Shown here piece after piece: positions 60,212-64,000 of a DNA stretch of 64,000 bases. The position numbers were made by a program, and so were the translations under genes. The notes beneath the pieces are model-generated. The model did no database searches and was not told where the DNA came from. It saw nothing but the letters and a program-made list of their open reading frames with translations. The DNA is from Candidatus Nanohaloarchaea archaeon. Lineage in GTDB: Archaea; Nanohalarchaeota; Nanosalinia; Nanosalinales; Nanosalinaceae. How positions within the stretch are numbered: the first letter of the stretch is position 1; every line of letters starts with the position of its first letter. The stretch is taken from contig JACOQA010000003.1 in NCBI GenBank assembly GCA_014297435.1, positions 1 through 64,000 of the forward strand. Reading direction: 5' to 3'.

Positions 60212-60970
60212 TTACTTTCTAGACCTGAGGACCAGCAGTATTAGAATTAGGTTCAGAAGTACTGAAACCGCTAAACCTATTCCAAGCTGGCTTTTCGTAA
60301 ACCTGTCAAGAACCGTCTCTTTTTTCCAGAGGCTAACTTGGTAGTAATCAGTCTCTCCATCCGAGTAAACTGCGTAGGTCAGGTTGGTTCCTTCTCTAAA
60401 GATCGGTGCTTCATACTCTATCTCTGCAGTTCCATTAACTATTCTTGAAGGACCTGGCTTCCATTTCGCAGGAGAATCAACGGGAACCATGATTCCCTCC
60501 TCTCTGTCCATTTCTAACTTGGCGGAAGTGTTAGTGACTTGTTCAGCTACAACTTTGGTTTCGTTCTCAGGAAGTACTCTTTCGTCTATCTGAACGCTGA
60601 AGTTATCGATATTCTTCTCCTTCCCACAGTACATTATACTTAGATTTCCGTTTATCTCACCGGTATAATTTGTAGGCATCATTCTTAGCTCTAGATCTGT
60701 AGTGGTTCCTGGCCAGAGAGCTTTCTCATTTGAGAAGGATTCCTCCGTCCTATTACTGAAGCTGTAGTAACCTTTCATCCTGTAACTACATCCTAAAGAA
60801 CCTGTATTGGTTACAGTGGTTGAAGCGGAAGGCGGGAAAGAACTGTTTACATTAGTATTGTGTGTGGATACCTCTGTCTTCGTATCAACTGAAACATCAA
60901 AAGTTAGCGCAGATACTCCTCCTAACAGAATTAAAAATGCTGAGGTAATTATCAAGGTCTTCTTTTTCAT
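60212..60970 (-). CDS. Secreted protein with C-terminal membrane anchor
   Basis: 252 residues. Signal peptide (TLIITSAFLILLGGVSA), beta-rich extracellular part with many sequons (NSSF, NRTE, NYTG, NGNLS) and two cysteines, then a C-terminal helix LGIGLAVSVLLNLILILLVL and a basic end. Fourth gene of the operon. Function unknown. Confidence 0.72.
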   Translation of the reverse strand: MKKKTLIITSAFLILLGGVSALTFDVSVDTKTEVSTHNTNVNSSFPPSASTTVTNTGSLGCSYRMKGYYSFSNRTEESFSNEKALWPGTTTDLELRMMPTNYTGEINGNLSIMYCGKEKNIDNFSVQIDERVLPENETKVVAEQVTNTSAKLEMDREEGIMVPVDSPAKWKPGPSRIVNGTAEIEYEAPIFREGTNLTYAVYSDGETDYYQVSLWKKETVLDRFTKSQLGIGLAVSVLLNLILILLVLRSRK

Positions 60971-61281
60971 AGATATCTCGCTCCTATTATTCCCAGTATT
61001 ATCTCGACCGGTATTAATAGTGTCGGAAGACTGAAGTTGAGGGTAAGCAGTATAGCTGCGGAAGTTAAAACCAGCGATGAAACGATCATTGGATCTATAT
61101 CATAATTAAGCATCACGACCGCGATGAAAATGATCGAAAGAATCAAAGGATAGAACGGTATCGATATTTCCTGCCATCCGGGAACTGACTTTATCTTAAC
61201 CGCATCGCCTAAGATCGGGAGAGCGTAACCTTGGGACATAAAGAAGATAATAGAAAGTAGTGAAAGGGTTTTCAGCCTCAT
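60967..61281 (-). CDS. Small polytopic membrane protein
   Basis: 104 residues, about four helices (LLSIIFFMSQGYALPILG; FYPLILSIIFIAVVMLNYDI; SSLVLTSAAILLTLNFSLPT; IPVEIILGIIGA). No family recognised. Third gene of the operon, ATGA overlap with the next. Confidence 0.65.
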   Translation of the reverse strand: MRLKTLSLLSIIFFMSQGYALPILGDAVKIKSVPGWQEISIPFYPLILSIIFIAVVMLNYDIDPMIVSSLVLTSAAILLTLNFSLPTLLIPVEIILGIIGARYL

Positions 61282-61283
61282 CC

Positions 61284-61754
61284 TTACAGACCGATTGAGG
61301 TCTTAAATTTGTGCCAAGCTTCTCCTAGGCTGCCTTCCGGCATTTTTATCTTTAGTCCAAGCTGACCTGTGTAGTTACCTGTTTCTGTTGATTTGTAGTG
61401 AAGCCTTAGCTGTTCTTGACCCTCAAGTTTCATGTTCTTTTTGTACTCAAGACCATCGCTTATGTTGCCGGTAACGTCTACGTTTAGGTACGCCGTGTTT
61501 CCCCCAGTGTCAAGATTAACAAACTTCGTTATGTTTGTTCCTAGCTGAGTTCTACCGAAGTCAAGATTGGGGTCAGCGTTTACTCCAACCGATGTATTTT
61601 CTGATCCAGATTCCACAACATTAATCGACATGTTCATCTGTTTGTTCTGAGTTTCTATCTGGGACTCTGCTGTGATCGCAACTGCCGCAGAAGCTAAAAA
61701 GGTTATAATTAGGAATCCTACGCCGACTTTTTTCCGGTCAATATTGAAATCCAT
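61284..61754 (-). CDS. Secreted protein, unknown
   Basis: 156 residues from the ATG at 61754; a GTG four codons earlier overlaps the previous stop. N-terminal helix (VGVGFLIITFLASAAVAI) and a beta-rich extracellular domain (SVGVNADPNLDFGRTQLGTN; GNYTGQLGLKIKMPEGSLGE) with sequons. Second gene of the operon. Confidence 0.7.
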   Translation of the reverse strand: MDFNIDRKKVGVGFLIITFLASAAVAITAESQIETQNKQMNMSINVVESGSENTSVGVNADPNLDFGRTQLGTNITKFVNLDTGGNTAYLNVDVTGNISDGLEYKKNMKLEGQEQLRLHYKSTETGNYTGQLGLKIKMPEGSLGEAWHKFKTSIGL

Positions 61755-61758
61755 TATA

Positions 61759-62844
61759 CTATACACCGTAATATGTTATTGAGGCTACAGTTGTTATAAG
61801 GACTGCGGCTATTGGCAGAGATACAACTGACTGGATAAACAGCAAAGTAACCCCAAGACTCCCTAAAATACCAAATATCCAGACTGCTCTAAGCTCAAAC
61901 GCGTAGAGCATAGAGGCTAAAGCCGCAAAGACTAGGGCATACATCCAAACAGGCAGACCTGGCTCAGAATTCTCACCCGTCTCTGCCGGATCTTCCACCT
62001 CAACCTTTTCCTGTATGATATCGGTAAAACTAATATCGCCCTCAATATATGCATCAGAGGTCCTATAGTCGGCCATCCCCTCAATTTCATAATTACCTCC
62101 TTCAATATTACCTCTCCAGATACCTGTAATCTCTCCAAACTCGCCCGGCTCCAACTTGACTTCATTAAAGTTTATTACCCCCTCCCTTCGTCCATTTTCA
62201 ACAACTGTGGCGTTCCCTTCCGTGATCGATGTTGTAACAGTACCTGTATTCCTCATCTGTGCGATTACTTGAACTTCATTCTCCCCTATTCTAATCCCTC
62301 TGAGATCAGCAAGTTTCACCTCTCTTTCTGCATTACCGTCCACCCTAAACACAAATCTAGGCACGGTAAGTCCAAGTGTTGAAGTCCCATAACCAGAACC
62401 TGTCGCTCTATCCAGTCGCGGGTTAAGATTGACTGTTCCAACGTGGTAGCCAGGTTCAGCATCATTTGGGATATTGAGACTGAATGTCATCTTGCCCTGC
62501 GCGTTAATTGTACCTCCCGAGTAACTGTACTCCTTGGTAGTGTTGGGGTTTATACTATAATCTTGCTGGAAATCTGCCCACGATTCAAAGTCTTCCTCCG
62601 ATACTTCATCCGGTTCAGTAAACTGTCCCGAAAATATATCCGAGACCATGGGCTTTCCCAAATTTGGTTGTAAATTGAATACGTCATCCACGTCACTCGT
62701 GACAACATAGAATGTAATGTCGAGACTTTGGCCGGGTTCAACATTACCTAAGTCTTTGAAGCCGGGAGCCACCCCAACTGAAACCGATGCTACTGTTGAG
62801 ACCATAAAGACCAATAACAGGATTACTGAAAGCTTTCTTCTCAT
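61759..62844 (-). CDS. Secreted protein with Ig-like domains and C-terminal helices
   Basis: 361 residues. The ATG at 62844 opens the signal peptide MRRKLSVILLLVFMVSTVAS and lies about 27 bases after a TATA-like CTATTTAATTG; a TTG nine codons upstream is less likely. Two extracellular Ig-like domains (PGFKDLGNVEPGQSLDITFY; ... PNDAEPGYHVGTVNLN) precede three or four C-terminal helices (WMYALVFAALASMLYAF; RAVWIFGILGSLGVTLLFI). First gene of the operon, divergent from the S-layer-like gene. Confidence 0.74.
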   Translation of the reverse strand: MRRKLSVILLLVFMVSTVASVSVGVAPGFKDLGNVEPGQSLDITFYVVTSDVDDVFNLQPNLGKPMVSDIFSGQFTEPDEVSEEDFESWADFQQDYSINPNTTKEYSYSGGTINAQGKMTFSLNIPNDAEPGYHVGTVNLNPRLDRATGSGYGTSTLGLTVPRFVFRVDGNAEREVKLADLRGIRIGENEVQVIAQMRNTGTVTTSITEGNATVVENGRREGVINFNEVKLEPGEFGEITGIWRGNIEGGNYEIEGMADYRTSDAYIEGDISFTDIIQEKVEVEDPAETGENSEPGLPVWMYALVFAALASMLYAFELRAVWIFGILGSLGVTLLFIQSVVSLPIAAVLITTVASITYYGV

Positions 62845-62932
62845 CACTGTCCAAAAATAAGAATCACCCAATTAAATAGGTTTGATCTAGTTTCCAGCAA
62901 TTTGACGTCAACCCTTGTCATCCCCACCAACC

Positions 62933-63170
62933 TTTTTATACAAGCCCCGGGAATTCAGCTCTAGGGGAGTTTTAGCATGGGGAGAAAAACTCAAAGTGGT
63001 TGAAACATGTCAAGAAGCAAAGTAAATCGAAGAGAACTCTTCCCAGTATACAGTACCCCTAGATATTTCTCTTTTCATCCAGCTGAAGGGTTAGCTGATC
63101 AGTGTGAACCCGATTCTAGACCCTATAGGGCTGGACTCAAAACCCCCAAAAACAAAATAGAGGTGATTAA
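62933..63170 (+). promoter_or_regulatory. Promoter and long leader of the S-layer-like gene
   Basis: TATA box TTTTTATAC (62933-62941) predicts transcription from about 62965, leaving roughly 205 untranslated bases before the ATG at 63171, unlike the near-leaderless genes elsewhere. The leader holds CCCTATAGGG (63121-63130), other short self-complementary stretches (AGTTTT...AAAACT near 62970-63000), and the ribosome site GAGGTGATTAA. A 55-codon frame (63007-63174) overlapping the start is basic in composition and is not counted as a gene. Confidence 0.6.
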
Positions 63171-64000
63171 ATGAACAAGAAAGTGCTTACAGCACTAGCA
63201 GTTCTTTCACTCGTAGCCATGTCTGGCTCCGCAGCTGCACAGGGAAACGAGTCATCAACAGTTGATGTTTCAGTTTCCAGCAAAGTAGCAGTTGACGTCA
63301 AGCCAGCAAGCCTAACCTACTCAGACATAGGCGTAGGAACCCAGTCAACCGCTTCAGACAGAAATTTCAAAGCTGTAGAAGTAGAGAACATCGGATCTGA
63401 GTACGTTGACAGAGTATGGGTAAACTCGACAAGTCCTAGCGATTCTCCTTTCGGATCCGGATCAGCAAGTCAGTACGATGCAGGTAACTTCCTACAGGTC
63501 AAACCTGCAAACTACTCAACTAAGTTGAGCGGAGACGATAAGGACTTCCACTACGTTAACAGGAAGGAATTTATCGCAAACGAAGATAACAACGCACAAG
63601 TACCTTCCTACATTCAGACAGACGGACAGTGGACGCTAGCAGGATCCGCAAGTACAACAGATCCAACAAACGTTTGGGTCGGCAGAATGAGGATGGGAGA
63701 CAGTAACTACTTCTTCGCAATCGGATCGGCATCCAGTAGTTGTGATACAGACAACACAGGAACACCGGTTATGAGAATTGCGAACACTCCTCAGGACGAT
63801 GACCAGATTGGTACAGTCGACTTCTCCAACAGTGGAGATGACTGGACACAGTACAACATTACGTCATCGACCACCGATTACGGTCTGACTGGTTCAGGTC
63901 CTACCGACATCAACGGAGTTAATCTATCACTTGGCACAGGAGCCAGTGAAGTCAACAGGACTTACGACGTCTTGACAGACTGTGATGACAGCAACCCACA
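63171..64000 (+). CDS. S-layer-like secreted surface protein, 3' end outside window
   Basis: 277 codons to the window edge, no stop. Strong GAGGTG ribosome site 8 bases before ATG and signal peptide MNKKVLTALAVLSLVAMSGS ending AAAQ. The mature part is acidic, Ser/Thr-rich and has at least six N-glycosylation sequons (NES, NST, NYS, NIT, NLS, NRT) and two cysteines so far (SSCDTD, LTDCDD). Probably the S-layer or another abundant cell-surface glycoprotein. Confidence 0.75.
   Translation, partial: MNKKVLTALAVLSLVAMSGSAAAQGNESSTVDVSVSSKVAVDVKPASLTYSDIGVGTQSTASDRNFKAVEVENIGSEYVDRVWVNSTSPSDSPFGSGSASQYDAGNFLQVKPANYSTKLSGDDKDFHYVNRKEFIANEDNNAQVPSYIQTDGQWTLAGSASTTDPTNVWVGRMRMGDSNYFFAIGSASSSCDTDNTGTPVMRIANTPQDDDQIGTVDFSNSGDDWTQYNITSSTTDYGLTGSGPTDINGVNLSLGTGASEVNRTYDVLTDCDDSNP

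Noticed and set aside
63007-63174. 55-codon gene overlapping the S-layer-like start
   Set aside because: Basic and Pro/Arg-rich, unlike the acidic proteome, no ribosome site; best explained as untranslated leader.

Overview
The window looks like a chromosomal segment of a halophilic archaeon with a small, compact genome, most likely a DPANN nanohaloarchaeon. The archaeal assignment rests on TATA-like boxes about 25 bases ahead of many (apparently leaderless) start codons, an archaeal SRP RNA, and archaeal gene families such as Hef helicase-nuclease, HerA-like ATPase, prepilin peptidase and pilins, an archaeosortase, NcsA and ThiI tRNA thiolation enzymes, TraB and DUF2797. The halophile assignment rests on the very acidic predicted proteins. 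The nanohaloarchaeal placement is inference: base composition is moderate rather than the high GC of Halobacteria, genes are short and tightly packed, and many resemble haloarchaeal or DPANN families. No 16S rRNA is present to settle it.

Layout. 0-8 kb: a 5'-truncated copper P-type ATPase, a zinc alcohol dehydrogenase, a frameshifted aminoglycoside-phosphotransferase-like gene, tRNA-Thr, small secreted or membrane proteins, a DUF502 protein, an NDH-2-like flavoprotein and tRNA-Pro. 8-13 kb is the most accessory-looking part: a glycine-zipper small protein, a DNA-base-hypermodification (5-hmdU kinase / thymine pyrophosphorylase) family protein, a formate/nitrite transporter broken by one TAG, and two tandem acidic secreted proteins. 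13-24 kb: a mechanosensitive-channel relative, tRNA-Ser, HAD phosphatase, NcsA, a sugar nucleotidyltransferase, HtpX with a second putative metallopeptidase, a RecA/KaiC-like gene interrupted by TAG, an orphan 5S rRNA, an RNA m5C methyltransferase pair, a Nudix protein and a family-4 uracil-DNA glycosylase without its Fe-S cysteines. 24-36 kb: tRNA-Tyr, a membrane-anchored surface protein, ThiI, TRAM and HIT proteins, IleRS, a DHH phosphoesterase and CysRS. 36-41 kb: a Cas6-like fragment, a Nudix/lipoprotein cluster, tRNA-Cys, a 30-residue CxC peptide next to a PqqB-like protein, and the SRP RNA.

41-53 kb is rich in recombination and cell-surface functions: PAP2 phosphatase, TraB, a Hjc-like nuclease, an inactive M50-like protein, two type IV pilin precursors, a HerA-like ATPase, Hef, an archaeosortase, a long coiled-coil protein and the prepilin peptidase. 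53-64 kb: PEP synthase with an extra winged-helix tail, a MinD-type ATPase, and a five-gene minus-strand operon of secreted/membrane proteins diverging from a heavily glycosylation-sequon-bearing S-layer-like gene that runs off the window.

No CRISPR array, transposase or complete mobile element was recognised. The best candidates for undescribed biology are the divergent surface operon (57.3-62.8 kb, ending in a surface protein with a cytosolic C2H2 finger), the chromosomal DNA-hypermodification-type gene at 8.8 kb, the PqqB-like/CxC-peptide pair, the pilin/HerA-like and archaeosortase/pilin neighbourhoods, and several enzymes lacking hallmark residues (UDG, HIT, M50, kinase-like). Three genes carry single disabling changes (one frameshift, two in-frame TAGs). 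TAG is also a normal terminal stop for many genes here, so wholesale recoding is unlikely. All functional calls come from reading motifs by eye, without database searches.
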